From: Asticcacaulis currens
GTDB taxonomy: Bacteria; Pseudomonadota; Alphaproteobacteria; Caulobacterales; Caulobacteraceae
Length of the DNA: 64,000 bases
Direction: 5' to 3'
NCBI RefSeq assembly: GCF_028550395.1
Contig: NZ_JAQQKW010000001.1
Coordinates: 1-64,000, forward strand
Both the position numbers and the translations under genes were made by a program. Shown piece after piece: positions 42,514 through 51,815 of this stretch (within the stretch, counting starts at the first letter, position 1; each line of letters starts with the position of its first letter). The notes beneath the pieces are model-generated. The model worked only from the letters and a program-made list of their open reading frames with translations. It had not been told where the DNA came from and searched no databases.

Positions 42514-42821
42514 AACTCCTGACCGCCAACCGCCTGACCGATGGTCTGGTGCTGTGGTATGTGGAAGGCTCAGACCTGTCGGGCTGGACCGAAGATGCGG
42601 CGTTAGCCACACGCCTTGAGGATGAGGCGGCGGCGCTGCTTTTGGACGAGTGGAAGGCGCGCGAAACCGAAGTGGTCGCGCCCTACCTTGTACCGCTCAT
42701 CGATGAAAATACCCTGGTTAAGCGGGAATATGTGCGTGAGCACGTGCGCGCCAATGGCCCTACCGCGGGTCAGACCGCCTTTGACACCGCCCGACAGCAC
42801 CAGCGCGGAGAGGTTTTCTAA
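42510..42821 (+). CDS. DUF2849 protein of the sulfate-assimilation operon
   Basis: A 103-aa cytoplasmic protein beginning KLLTANRLTDGLVLWY, the typical DUF2849 opening. The family is found almost only between cysG and cysI in alphaproteobacteria, so a role in siroheme or sulfite reductase function is likely, but the biochemical activity is unknown. It overlaps cysG by 4 bp (ATGA) and ends 1 bp before cysI. Confidence 0.9.
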   Translation: MKLLTANRLTDGLVLWYVEGSDLSGWTEDAALATRLEDEAAALLLDEWKARETEVVAPYLVPLIDENTLVKREYVREHVRANGPTAGQTAFDTARQHQRGEVF

Positions 42822-42822
42822 C

Positions 42823-44466
42823 ATGTATCAGTATGACCAGTTCGACCACGCAATGGTTGCCGCGCGCAATGCCGAGTTCAAAGATCAGGTCGAACGCCGC
42901 CTGAAGGGTGAGCTGAGCGAGGATCAGTTCAAGCCGTTACGGCTGATGAACGGCCTCTATCTCCAGCTGCACGCCTATATGCTGCGCATTGCCGTTCCCT
43001 ATGGCGTGTTGTCATCGCGTCAGATGCGCACTTTCGCCCATATTGCGCGTACCTATGACCGTGATTTCGGTCATTTCACGACGCGCCAGAACATTCAGTT
43101 CAACTGGATTAAACTGGCCGATACCCCGCAGATCCTCGAAGACCTGGCCGCGGTTGAGATGCACGCCATCCAGACCTCCGGGAACTGCATTCGCAATACC
43201 ACCACCGATCAGTTTGCCGGAGCGGCAAAGGATGAAATCGACGATCCGCGTCCGTTTGCGGAGCTGATCCGCCAGTGGTCTACCTTCCACCCGGAATTCA
43301 CCTTCCTGCCGCGTAAGTTTAAGATTGCGATCACGGGGGCCACGCGCGACCGCGCCGCTATTCGCGTGCACGATATCGGGCTGCAACTGACCGATAAGGG
43401 ATTTGATGTATATGTGGGTGGCGGCATGGGTCGCACCCCGCACCTGGGGCATTTGATCAAGTCGGGCCTGCCTGGCGACAAGCTGCTAAGCTACCTCGAA
43501 GCCGCGCTTCGCGTTTATAACCGGTATGGCCGCAGAGATAATATTTACAAGGCGCGTATCAAAATCCTGGTCTCGGCGTTAGGCCCGCAGGAATATGCGC
43601 GTCAGGTGGAAGAGGAATGGGCGACACTTGATCAGGCGCAGATCGACGCGCCGCACGCTGAAATCGCGCGCATCAAGAGCTTCTTCCCGCAACCCGCCTA
43701 TGCCGAAAAGCCGTTTGATGTGGCCTCGCTTGAGCGCGCCAAGGCGGCAGATGCCGGTTTTGCCCGCTGGGTGCGTAACAATACACTCGCCCACCGCCGC
43801 GACGACCACGTATCAGTGACGATTTCGCTCAAGCCTACAGGCCTTCCGCCAGGCGATGCGTCGTCAGCGCAGATGGACGCGATGGCGGATGCCGCCGATC
43901 GGTTTGGCTATGGCGAATTGCGCGTGAGCCATGAGCAGAATGTCATCCTGCCGCATGTGGCGAAGGCGGACCTTTACGAGCTCTACCGTCTTTTGGATCA
44001 GAACGGTCTGTCTTCTGCCAATGTCGGAAAGATAACCGACATGATCGCCTGCCCCGGTCTCGATTACTGCTCGCTGGCGAATGCCCGTTCCATCCCGCTG
44101 GCGCAGGATATTTCGCAGCGCTTTGCCGATGCTGAACTGACGGACAAGATTGGCGATCTGCAGATCAAGATTTCGGGCTGTATCAATGCCTGTGGCCATC
44201 ACCATGTCGGTCACATCGGCATTTTGGGCGTCGATAAGCAGGGTGAGGAGTTTTATCAGATCCTGCTTGGCGGTCGTGCGGATGAACAGGCGGCACTTGG
44301 CGTCATTACCGGCAAGGGCTTAAGTGCCGAAGCGGTACCGGGCGCACTTGAACGTCTGATTAAACTCTATCTTGAACTGCGAACGGACGAGACCGAGCGC
44401 TTTATTGACACCGTAGGCCGCCTTGGCCGTGAAGCCTTTGCCGGAGCCTTGCATGAGCCTGCTTAA
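42823..44466 (+). CDS. cysI: Sulfite reductase hemoprotein (CysI/nirA-like)
   Basis: Reduces sulfite to sulfide with a coupled siroheme and 4Fe-4S centre; 547 aa. The cluster ligands are in ACPGLDYC and GCINACGHHHVGHIG near residues 408-470. Two ferredoxin-like half-domains and substrate-binding Arg/Lys residues (TTRQNIQFNW, IRNTTTDQFAG) are visible. ATG 42823 (MYQYDQFDHAMV) is chosen, not the longer frame starting at 42616 inside the DUF2849 gene. A flavoprotein CysJ gene is absent nearby, so the electron donor may be ferredoxin. Confidence 0.95.
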   Translation: MYQYDQFDHAMVAARNAEFKDQVERRLKGELSEDQFKPLRLMNGLYLQLHAYMLRIAVPYGVLSSRQMRTFAHIARTYDRDFGHFTTRQNIQFNWIKLADTPQILEDLAAVEMHAIQTSGNCIRNTTTDQFAGAAKDEIDDPRPFAELIRQWSTFHPEFTFLPRKFKIAITGATRDRAAIRVHDIGLQLTDKGFDVYVGGGMGRTPHLGHLIKSGLPGDKLLSYLEAALRVYNRYGRRDNIYKARIKILVSALGPQEYARQVEEEWATLDQAQIDAPHAEIARIKSFFPQPAYAEKPFDVASLERAKAADAGFARWVRNNTLAHRRDDHVSVTISLKPTGLPPGDASSAQMDAMADAADRFGYGELRVSHEQNVILPHVAKADLYELYRLLDQNGLSSANVGKITDMIACPGLDYCSLANARSIPLAQDISQRFADAELTDKIGDLQIKISGCINACGHHHVGHIGILGVDKQGEEFYQILLGGRADEQAALGVITGKGLSAEAVPGALERLIKLYLELRTDETERFIDTVGRLGREAFAGALHEPA

Positions 44467-44962
44467 TTCCTCACACGCGCCGCAACTGGTCAGCGATCAG
44501 GGCGAGGTAAACGTCAATGGGTGGACGCTGCTGGCCGACGACGACGCGCTCGGCGTTGACCAGGCGGTATTAAGCTTTGGGCGCGCGATTAACGAACTTG
44601 ACGGGTTGAACGGCCGCTATGGGGTGCGCGTCGCCCCGGGCGATGACGTTCGAAAACTGGCTCCGTTTCTATCGAAGGTGGCCCTGATCGAGGTCGCCTT
44701 TCCAGGCTATCGCGATGGGCGCGGCTATTCCACCGCGCGTATTTTGCGGCAGGATTTGGGTTTTGACGGTGAACTGCGTGCCGTCGGTGATGTGCTGCGC
44801 GATCAGCTTTTCTGGATGATGCGCTGCGGCTTTAACAGCTTCCTTTTGAAGGATGCTGATCCGGCGGGCGCCATCCGACACGCGCGCTCATTATACACAC
44901 ACGCCTATCAGTCCGCCGCCGACGGTCTGAAACCTGTTTGGGCCCTGCGCCATCCGGCGTGA
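44453..44962 (+). CDS. DUF934 protein of the sulfate-assimilation operon
   Basis: A 169-aa protein that overlaps the cysI end by 14 bp. DUF934 proteins sit next to cysI/cysH in many proteobacteria and are presumed accessory factors of sulfite reductase. Visible conserved phrases are FPGYRDGRGYSTARILR and DQLFWMMRCGFNSF. Function unproven. Confidence 0.88.
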   Translation: MSLLNSSHAPQLVSDQGEVNVNGWTLLADDDALGVDQAVLSFGRAINELDGLNGRYGVRVAPGDDVRKLAPFLSKVALIEVAFPGYRDGRGYSTARILRQDLGFDGELRAVGDVLRDQLFWMMRCGFNSFLLKDADPAGAIRHARSLYTHAYQSAADGLKPVWALRHPA

Positions 44963-44979
44963 GGGCAGGAATCTCCGCA

Positions 44980-45723
44980 ATGACTGTGCTGATAAACAAT
45001 CTGGTGGCCGATACGCCCGACCACGAACGCGCGCGCAAACTGTCTGCCAGATATGAGGGCTGGAACGCAGAGTCGATTCTGGCTGACGTCATCGGGCAGG
45101 AATTTGTGGGCAGTATCGCGCTCACCTCGTCCTTCGGGGCCGATGCGGTTGCGCTTTTGCACCTGGTCTCAAAAATCGACCGCACGACACCGGTCATCTT
45201 TCTGGATACGGACCGCCACTTCTTTCAGACGCTGCAGTATCGCGACGAAGTGATAAGCGCGCTCGGTCTCACAAACCTCACTAATCTGCGCCCGGCGCTG
45301 GAAGATATCCGTGCCCTTGATCCGAAAAACACCCTTTTTCAGAACGACCCGGACGCGTGCTGCGATTTTCGAAAGACCAGGCCTCTGGCCGCGGTAACAA
45401 AGGACTACGCCGCATGGATTTCGGGCCGTAAGCGCCATCAGGCCGCGACCCGCGCCAACCTGTCCGTTGTCGAGTTTGACGGGCGCAATTTCAAGATCAA
45501 TCCTCTGGCAAACTGGACCGCGCAGGACGTGGCTGACTATATTCGTGCCCACAATCTGCCCGAACACCCTCTGGTGGCTCAAGGCTATCCATCGATTGGC
45601 TGCTTTACCTGCACGAAGCCTGTCGAAGAGGGCCAGGATGCGCGCTCGGGTCGCTGGGCCGGGCAGGATAAGACTGAGTGCGGCATCCATTTAAATGTCT
45701 ATGACGGCGGCGAGGGGATCTAA
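44980..45723 (+). CDS. cysH: Adenylyl-sulfate (APS) reductase, iron-sulfur type
   Basis: Reduces adenylyl sulfate to sulfite with thioredoxin; 247 aa. The CC pair C127/C128 (DACCDFRKTRPL) and CxxC C208/C211 (GCFTCTKP) bind a 4Fe-4S cluster, a feature of APS reductases rather than PAPS reductases; C234 in ECGIH is the catalytic cysteine that forms the S-sulfo intermediate. The PP-loop is seen as SFGADAVALLHL (51-62). ATG 44980 has AGGA upstream. Last gene of the operon. Confidence 0.95.
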   Translation: MTVLINNLVADTPDHERARKLSARYEGWNAESILADVIGQEFVGSIALTSSFGADAVALLHLVSKIDRTTPVIFLDTDRHFFQTLQYRDEVISALGLTNLTNLRPALEDIRALDPKNTLFQNDPDACCDFRKTRPLAAVTKDYAAWISGRKRHQAATRANLSVVEFDGRNFKINPLANWTAQDVADYIRAHNLPEHPLVAQGYPSIGCFTCTKPVEEGQDARSGRWAGQDKTECGIHLNVYDGGEGI

Positions 45724-46103
45724 ACCCGCCACGTTGCGTAGATGTGTCACCCACGGCCTCGCGTCAGTGACACCTCGGCCGCCTGAAGTCGAAGCGTTCA
45801 GGATGATCATCCGGGGGCAGGCGCCTTCGCGACACGCCCACCATGAAGGCTAACCTGGGCTCCCTTCAACAGAGAAAGCGCCCTTCCAGCCCCTTTATAT
45901 ATGTGCGCGCCCCTGCCCTATGCAGCGCGAGCCCTTTCTGATCTGGTGACGTGCTAGGAGCCGCCCAACAGCGGCAACCGCTCTCTTTGCATCAACGCAT
46001 AGGGCGTGCTCATAAGGCGTGTGATATCCTGTCAAAGCGCAAGATCGGTCGCGCGGATTAAAGCGATCAATGTCTAGATAGTGCCGCTACGGAGCAAGGG
46101 ACG
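45724..46103. other. Intergenic region after cysH
   Basis: A 380-bp gap with an inverted repeat GTGTCAC / GTGACAC (45744-45773, 16-nt loop) 20 bp past the cysH stop that could be a weak terminator; no U-tract follows. The rest should carry the promoter of the AraC-type gene. No gene is supported. Confidence 0.4.
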
Positions 46104-46985
46104 ATGACGGCGGCGATTGAAAACTATCAGGCTCGAATGCGACGCGTTCTGGACTATATCGACCGGCAGACTGAGGAAGAGCTCAGTCTGGATGTGTTGA
46201 GCGGTGTTGCGGCCTTTTCAAAATTTCACTTCCATCGGCAGTTCGTGGCAACCTTCGGCTTGTCTGTCCATCGCTATGTCCACCTCGCCCGAATGAAGCG
46301 CGCTTCATTCCGGCTGGCCTATCACGAGGCCCAAAGCGTCACGGACATAGCATTGGATGCCGGATATGATTCACCCGATGCCTTTGCCCGCGCCTTTCGA
46401 CAACGCTTTGGACAATCACCCTCGTCGTTTCGCAAGTCACCCGACTGGGAGCCGTGGCTGGCCGCTTTTGGCCCTCTCGATGCTGCAAGGAGCAAGCTCA
46501 TGCAAAAGACCTTTACCGCCGACGACGTGACGATCCGCGACGTGGTTGCAACCCCTGTGGCCATTATGGAGCATCGGGGCGCCCCCTCCTCAATTGGCGA
46601 AACGATCAAGCGCTTTATCGCGTGGCGCAAAGCCACGGGTCTGACCCCAAAAACAAGCCCGACCTTTAACATCTTCCATTGCGATCCGCATACGACGCCA
46701 GACACTGAATACCGGATGGACCTGTGTGTCGGCACCGATCGTTTGCTTGGCGAACAGGACAAGCCCATGAAGGCGGGCCTGATCCCAGCGGGTCGCTGTG
46801 CGGTACTGAGGGTTATTGGCCACACCGATAATCTGGAGGCCGCCGCCCTTTACCTATATCAGACGTGGCTTCCCGCCAGCGGCGAAGAAACCCGCGATTT
46901 CCCGATCTATTGCCAGCGTCTGAGCTTCTTCCCGGACGTGCCGGAGTCTGAGGCGGTGGCTGAACTCTTTTTGCCGCTGAAATAG
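46104..46985 (+). CDS. AraC-family regulator with GyrI-like effector domain
   Basis: A 293-aa Rob/SoxS-type regulator. The N-terminal AraC double HTH covers about residues 10-112 (LSLDVLSGVAAFSKFHFHRQF, then ALDAGYDSPDAFARAFRQRF). The C-terminal GyrI-like (SRPBCC-like) domain, about 140-293, opens with VTIRDVVATPVAIMEHRG and usually binds small cationic or hydrophobic ligands. Such proteins often control drug-efflux or detoxification genes; no obvious target is adjacent. Monocistronic and convergent with hslO. Confidence 0.9.
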   Translation: MTAAIENYQARMRRVLDYIDRQTEEELSLDVLSGVAAFSKFHFHRQFVATFGLSVHRYVHLARMKRASFRLAYHEAQSVTDIALDAGYDSPDAFARAFRQRFGQSPSSFRKSPDWEPWLAAFGPLDAARSKLMQKTFTADDVTIRDVVATPVAIMEHRGAPSSIGETIKRFIAWRKATGLTPKTSPTFNIFHCDPHTTPDTEYRMDLCVGTDRLLGEQDKPMKAGLIPAGRCAVLRVIGHTDNLEAAALYLYQTWLPASGEETRDFPIYCQRLSFFPDVPESEAVAELFLPLK

Positions 46986-47109
46986 ACTATTTCGGCAATG
47001 GCAGCTTCCCTGATGCGGGGTCGTGGGGTGTCTCCTGACTGGCAGGATAGACGCTGCCGGCACAGGCACAGGGAAGCAAAGGCCTTAATAGTCCTCGAGA
47101 GGATAACGG

Positions 47110-48012
47110 TTACGGCGCCACGAAGAAGGTCTTGGAGCAGTATTCGCAGGTAATATGCACCTGACCGTCCGCTTCAAGCATGTCTGACTGCTCATCCACC
47201 GAGAAGGAGCGGACAAGTTCTTCGACGCGGGTTTGCGAGCAGCGGCAAAGCTTCGCGATGGGCTTAGGCGGCGACAGACGCACGCCGTCCTCGTGAAAGA
47301 GACGAAAGAGCAGGCGATCAGCTTCAAGCTCGAAGTCAGTAAGCTCTTCTTCGCCGAGCGTCGCAAACAAGGCCCGCACGTGATCGAAGGCTTCACGCGT
47401 ATCGCCACGCGCATCATCGCCGGCCAGGGCCTGGATCATCGCCCCGGCCGCGCGCCAGCGTTCACCGTCAGGCGTCGTTTCGCGAGAAACGGCGAGCTTG
47501 ATCTGCGTCGGGATCTGTTCGGACTGTGCGAAATAGTGCTCGGCGCACAAGGACAGGCTATCGCCTTCGATGGGGGTTACCCCCTGATAGCGATCACCCA
47601 TACCATCGGGCTCAAGCGTCATTATGAAGGTCCCCTGCCCCAGAAGCTGCTGCGCGCCCAGGGACTGGAACTTTCCGACATTTTCCGCTTCCAGAGCTTT
47701 AAGTTCTTCGGGATCGAAGCGACAAAAACCGCGCAGGGAGCCGCGTGTATCGTAGTCGGCCACGACATAGCGCACCACGCCCTGTCCCTGAGCCTGCATG
47801 ATCAGACGTCCCTCAAACTTCAGCGCAGAGCCGACCATGACCGCCAGCACACAGGCCTCGCCCAGAAGGGTCGCAATCGCATCCGGATAGGCGTGGGCAT
47901 CAAGAATCGCATTCAGCGTTTCGTCGAGGCGCACCAGACGCCCGTGCACGGGAAGCGTGTCCAGCACAAAGCGGGCGGCATAGTCCTGCGACGGCAAAGG
48001 ATAGGAGGTCAT
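47110..48012 (-). CDS. hslO: Redox-regulated chaperone Hsp33
   Basis: Hsp33 is a holdase activated by oxidation when a zinc centre is lost. The 300-aa protein carries the four zinc cysteines as CRC (C256, C258) and CEYC (C289, C292) in its C-terminal redox switch. The N-terminal substrate-binding domain (about 1-230) includes CVLAVMVGSALKFEGRLIMQ. ATG 48012 (MTSYPLPSQDYAARF) is chosen; an upstream start would add five residues. It is divergent from the serB-serA fusion gene. Confidence 0.95.
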   Translation of the reverse strand: MTSYPLPSQDYAARFVLDTLPVHGRLVRLDETLNAILDAHAYPDAIATLLGEACVLAVMVGSALKFEGRLIMQAQGQGVVRYVVADYDTRGSLRGFCRFDPEELKALEAENVGKFQSLGAQQLLGQGTFIMTLEPDGMGDRYQGVTPIEGDSLSLCAEHYFAQSEQIPTQIKLAVSRETTPDGERWRAAGAMIQALAGDDARGDTREAFDHVRALFATLGEEELTDFELEADRLLFRLFHEDGVRLSPPKPIAKLCRCSQTRVEELVRSFSVDEQSDMLEADGQVHITCEYCSKTFFVAP

Positions 48013-48240
48013 CAGAAAATCACACAAAAAGGGACAGGAGCGGCGGAGATAGTTTCAGCCTTGACCGGTTTCAAGGCATTACTGCGGCAATACTGACACC
48101 TTAACCGATCCGGCCGGTCAAAAAAAGCCAAGCAGAGCGGATTTACTGACAAAGGCGGTTGTCTTGCAGGGGCTTTTGTCCTAATTCCGCGCATTAATTT
48201 CGTGCCTTAAGGCGCGCTCCTCTCCCCTTCGGATGCGAAC

Positions 48241-50169
48241 ATGCACATGGCTCCCGCAAGCGTAAATCTCGCCACGCTCGTTCTCGATTTTGACTCAACC
48301 TTCACCAAGGTTGAAGCCCTCGATGTTCTGGCCGAGCAGCTCTTTTCGAGCGATCCCGCACGCCTGACGGACCTGAAGTCGATTAAGGAGCTGACAGACC
48401 TCGCCATGTCGGGAGAAATCGGCTTCGGCGAGGCGCTGCAACGTCGTATCAGCATTCTTAAGCCTTCGCGCGCTGATATCGAGGCGCTGGCGGAGGCCTT
48501 GAAGGCACAAGTGTCGGCGTCGATCGCCCGCAATCGCAAGGTGTTTGAGGAAAATCCCGGTAAGATCCGCATCATCTCCGGTGGATTTCACGAATTCATC
48601 GATCCGGTCGTAGCCGAGTTTGGGATCAAGCCCGAGCACGTGTTGGCCAATCGCCTGATCTTCGACGAGGCGGGCGTGGCCACGGGCGTTGACCAGGACA
48701 ATCCCTTGTCTAAGGATGGCGGAAAGATCGTCGCGCTCAGAAGCTGGGCTGACCTCACCGGCGCCATTGTCATGGTAGGCGACGGATGGACCGATTATGA
48801 GGTGTTTCAGGGCGGCGCCGCCGATCGCTTTTACGCCTTCACTGAAAACGTCAGCCGCGAAAAGGTCGTGGCCGCAACGACCGCCAGCGAGGCGACGCAG
48901 GTTGTTGCCTCTTTCGATGAGGTCTTACACAACGAAGGGTATGAAGGGCGCTACTCCTTCCCGCGTTCGCGCATGAAGATGCTTCTTCTGGAAAACGTTC
49001 ATCCGGTCGCCATTCAGCATTTTCGCGATGAAGGCTATGACGTCTCCACGTTGAAGGGCGCACTTGATGAAGAGGCTTTGATTGAGGCCATCCAGGGCGT
49101 GCACGTTCTGGGCATCCGCTCCAAGACCAATGTGACGCGCAAGGTCCTCGACGCCGCCGACAAGCTCATGGCGATCGGGGCGTTTTGTATCGGGACTAAC
49201 CAGATTGATCTGAAAGCCGCCTCCGAAAAGGGCGTGGCGGTCTTCAATGCGCCCTATTCCAACACGCGTTCGGTGGTGGAAATGGTGATGGGGCTCACGG
49301 TTATTCTGACGCGCAACATTTATGACAAGTCCATCCAGATGCACACGGGTAAGTGGGACAAGTCGGCGACCGGTGCGCACGAAGTTCGTAATAAGACGCT
49401 CGGCATCATCGGCTATGGCGCGATCGGGTCGCAGCTTTCGGTACTGGCCGAAGCCTTTGGCATGCGCGTTATCTATTATGACGTTGCCGAAAAACTCACC
49501 TTGGGGAATGCCCGACGTTATCGGACGATGGACGCCGTCTTAGCGGAAGCCGATGTGTTGTCACTGCACGTTGATGGGCGGGCCGAGAACAAGAACATCT
49601 TCGGCAAGGCCCAGTTTGCCAAAATGAAAGACGGAGCCCTGTTCATCAATCTTTCGCGCGGCCATATCGTCGACATTGAGGCTCTGGCGGAGGCTGTTCG
49701 CACGAAGAAGATCTATGGCGCGGCCGTCGATGTTTTCCCCGAAGAGCCGCGCACCAATGACGATCCGTTTGAAAGCGCCCTCATGGGGCTGCCAAACGTC
49801 ATTCTGACGCCGCATATTGGCGGGTCTACAGAAGAAGCGCAGGAAGCCATTGGTGAGTTTGCGTCGGAACGGCTTTTGAACTTCATCAGCCGCGGCGACA
49901 CGACCTTCTCGGTCAATATGCCAAACGTTCAGCTGTCGGAAGTCGAGGGGCGTCACCGCTTCCTGCACATCCACCAAAACGTCCCTGGTGTTATGGCGGC
50001 GATCAACAACGTCATCGCGAAGTATAATCTCAACATCCTTGCTCAGCACCTGAAGACAAACGAGCAACTGGGTTACGTGATCGTTGACGTCGACCGCGGC
50101 TATTCGCGCGAGGCCCTTGATGAACTGAAAGCGGTCACAGGCACGCTCAAATTCCGCTCGCTCGTCTAA
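48241..50169 (+). CDS. serA: Fused phosphoserine phosphatase-like / D-3-phosphoglycerate dehydrogenase (SerB-SerA)
   Basis: A 642-aa protein with two enzymes of the serine pathway. Residues 11-225 form a HAD phosphatase of the SerB type: nucleophile and acid D16/D18 in LDFDSTFTKVEALD, the KDGGK lysine, and GDGWTD with D181/D185. Residues about 238-545 are phosphoglycerate dehydrogenase with the Rossmann GIIGYGAIGSQL near 390, the substrate Arg in NLSRGH and the catalytic His in TPHIGGST. Residues 565-642 form an ACT domain (HIHQNVPGVMAAINNV) for serine feedback control. The frame is continuous and all key residues are kept in both parts. SerC, the intermediate step, is not in this window. Start at ATG 48241 or 48247; both fit. 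Confidence 0.93.
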   Translation: MHMAPASVNLATLVLDFDSTFTKVEALDVLAEQLFSSDPARLTDLKSIKELTDLAMSGEIGFGEALQRRISILKPSRADIEALAEALKAQVSASIARNRKVFEENPGKIRIISGGFHEFIDPVVAEFGIKPEHVLANRLIFDEAGVATGVDQDNPLSKDGGKIVALRSWADLTGAIVMVGDGWTDYEVFQGGAADRFYAFTENVSREKVVAATTASEATQVVASFDEVLHNEGYEGRYSFPRSRMKMLLLENVHPVAIQHFRDEGYDVSTLKGALDEEALIEAIQGVHVLGIRSKTNVTRKVLDAADKLMAIGAFCIGTNQIDLKAASEKGVAVFNAPYSNTRSVVEMVMGLTVILTRNIYDKSIQMHTGKWDKSATGAHEVRNKTLGIIGYGAIGSQLSVLAEAFGMRVIYYDVAEKLTLGNARRYRTMDAVLAEADVLSLHVDGRAENKNIFGKAQFAKMKDGALFINLSRGHIVDIEALAEAVRTKKIYGAAVDVFPEEPRTNDDPFESALMGLPNVILTPHIGGSTEEAQEAIGEFASERLLNFISRGDTTFSVNMPNVQLSEVEGRHRFLHIHQNVPGVMAAINNVIAKYNLNILAQHLKTNEQLGYVIVDVDRGYSREALDELKAVTGTLKFRSLV

Positions 50170-50468
50170 GACCGGCGCTCACCATAAAGGTTTAAGTCTG
50201 CCTTGTTTGAAGGACCGCATTGCGCCGGGCCTGCATAAAAGGCGCACGAGAATAGCATCGAGTCGCCCCTGGCGAGATCCTTGGCGGGCCTGAAGTGGAA
50301 GCCGGCGCCGATCTGACGGAGCGATCTGCGCACCTTGATCGGCATCAGAGCCCATTGAGCTCCAAGCGCAAACCGCTGCCCTGGCCGGCGAGACAAAAAG
50401 ACATCGTTATCTCAATTGCCCTTGTTGCCGCGCGCGTGCTAGGCTCTCTCTTTTCGAGGAGGGATAGG

Positions 50469-51227
50469 ATGAGAGCGCTTAAGGGAAGACCTGTGAGGGG
50501 AACGCAGAGAGCGCCCCATAGCGCAAAAGCCTTTTTGGCTGGCGTGCTCTTTTCAGGGCTTGTTTTTTTGACAGGCGGAGCGGCGGCGGCTCAGACGGCC
50601 GATCCGGTAAAGGACGCTATTACGTCGATCGTGGAGCGCTTTGTGACGCGCGCGAATGCCTGTGGCGCCAAACTGCCCTACACACCGGGCGTGGTCGTCG
50701 ACAGTCACCCGACGCTGATCTCGTTCTACTTTGAGGATAAGAGCGTTCACGCCTCCAGATGGTCTGAAATGCCGCCGGAGATTCAAGGCATGCTGTCTAT
50801 GTGGGCGGCGAAGGGTAAGCTCGGTCTGGACGCGAAAGGACAGTTTGGTGAGGTTTTCAATTCTCTCCTTGTCCCGCACGAGCTTGGTCATTTCGCCTCC
50901 GACTTCAATGGTCGTTCCAAGGGCCAGAGCTTCTGGGATGGGGAAGTCTATGCCAACCGGGTGGCAATCGCTTTCTGGCGCGCTGAAATCGGAGACAAGG
51001 CGCTCGCTGCCCGGCTTGATAATTATAACCGCTTTCTGGATGAGCTCCCCAATCCCGTGCCCGCCGGCAAGGAACCGAGGGCGTGGTTTGAAGCCAATTA
51101 TGAGGCATTGGGCAATGATGCGCAGGCCTACGGCTGGTATCAGGGCTTATTCATGAGAGAAGCGCGGTCACTCTCCAAGACGGATGAGTTTTGCACCATC
51201 ATTGCACCGGCCTCACCTGAGGCGTAA
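50469..51227 (+). CDS. Exported zinc metallopeptidase (HELGH), family unassigned
   Basis: A 252-aa protein with an Arg-rich, long signal sequence (residues 1-41, cleavage after AAAA before QTADP). The zinc motif HELGH at 137-141 (LVPHELGHFASDF) and E159 in DGEVYANR as likely third ligand point to a gluzincin-type peptidase fold. No substrate can be named. ATG 50469 has AGGAGGG just upstream, a strong ribosome binding site; the in-frame extension to 50295 is rejected. Confidence 0.78.
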   Translation: MRALKGRPVRGTQRAPHSAKAFLAGVLFSGLVFLTGGAAAAQTADPVKDAITSIVERFVTRANACGAKLPYTPGVVVDSHPTLISFYFEDKSVHASRWSEMPPEIQGMLSMWAAKGKLGLDAKGQFGEVFNSLLVPHELGHFASDFNGRSKGQSFWDGEVYANRVAIAFWRAEIGDKALAARLDNYNRFLDELPNPVPAGKEPRAWFEANYEALGNDAQAYGWYQGLFMREARSLSKTDEFCTIIAPASPEA

Positions 51228-51320
51228 GGTCGTCGACGATCTCTAAGCGTCTCAGTCCGGTGTTTTGGAAATTCCAGGATTCCGGATAGGGCGTGTACCG
51301 AGAAATAAGGAGGCGTTACC

Positions 51321-51704
51321 TTGCTTCGGGACTTTCCCGTCCTTTTCGAAACGCTCAAGGCGCTGATGCTTGAGGCGGCGCCAGATATGACGGTTACGCA
51401 GGCATCGGACTGCTGTCTTACCGTCAAAACGCGTTGGATCGAAGCGCGGACGGGAGAGCCCGCCTGGTTTGGCTGGATTGCGATCAAGGCCTCCTATGTG
51501 GCCTACCATCTCCTGCCACTCTACAGTCTGCCGGAATTAAACGCGCTCGTTCCGGCCAGTTTAGAGAGGAAACGCCAGGGAAAAACCTGCTTTGCTTTCA
51601 AATCAGCGGATGAGGCCCTGCTTGAAGATTTGCGCCTCTTAACGGAACGCCTGGCGGCCAAAGAAGCCGACCTTCGAGCGGCTATTGGCCAGACCCGCGG
51701 ATAG
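51321..51704 (+). CDS. Uncharacterised small protein, 127 aa
   Basis: A soluble protein starting at TTG 51321 with AAGGAGG 7 bp upstream, a strong signal that fixes this rare start. It contains FGWIAIKASYVAYHLLPLY and a later QGKTCFAFKSADEALLEDL; I have a loose memory of uncharacterised bacterial proteins with similar phrases but know no function. No membrane segment or signal peptide. Confidence 0.75.
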   Translation: MLRDFPVLFETLKALMLEAAPDMTVTQASDCCLTVKTRWIEARTGEPAWFGWIAIKASYVAYHLLPLYSLPELNALVPASLERKRQGKTCFAFKSADEALLEDLRLLTERLAAKEADLRAAIGQTRG

Positions 51705-51774
51705 TGTGGCGATTGTCGTCGTCATTTTGTCCGTGAGGTCGCCTGAACTGGCCCCCTGAGTCCCCCCTTGAGTA

Positions 51775-51803
51775 CAAAAAAGGGCCGTAGGAAATCCGGC
51801 CCT
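51775..51803 (-). terminator. Intrinsic terminator of the PilZ gene
   Basis: AGGGCCG (51781-51787) pairs with CGGCCCT (51797-51803), followed on the minus strand by a T run at 51780-51775, just past the PilZ stop. Confidence 0.88.
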
Positions 51804-51815
51804 GTTGCATCTGTT

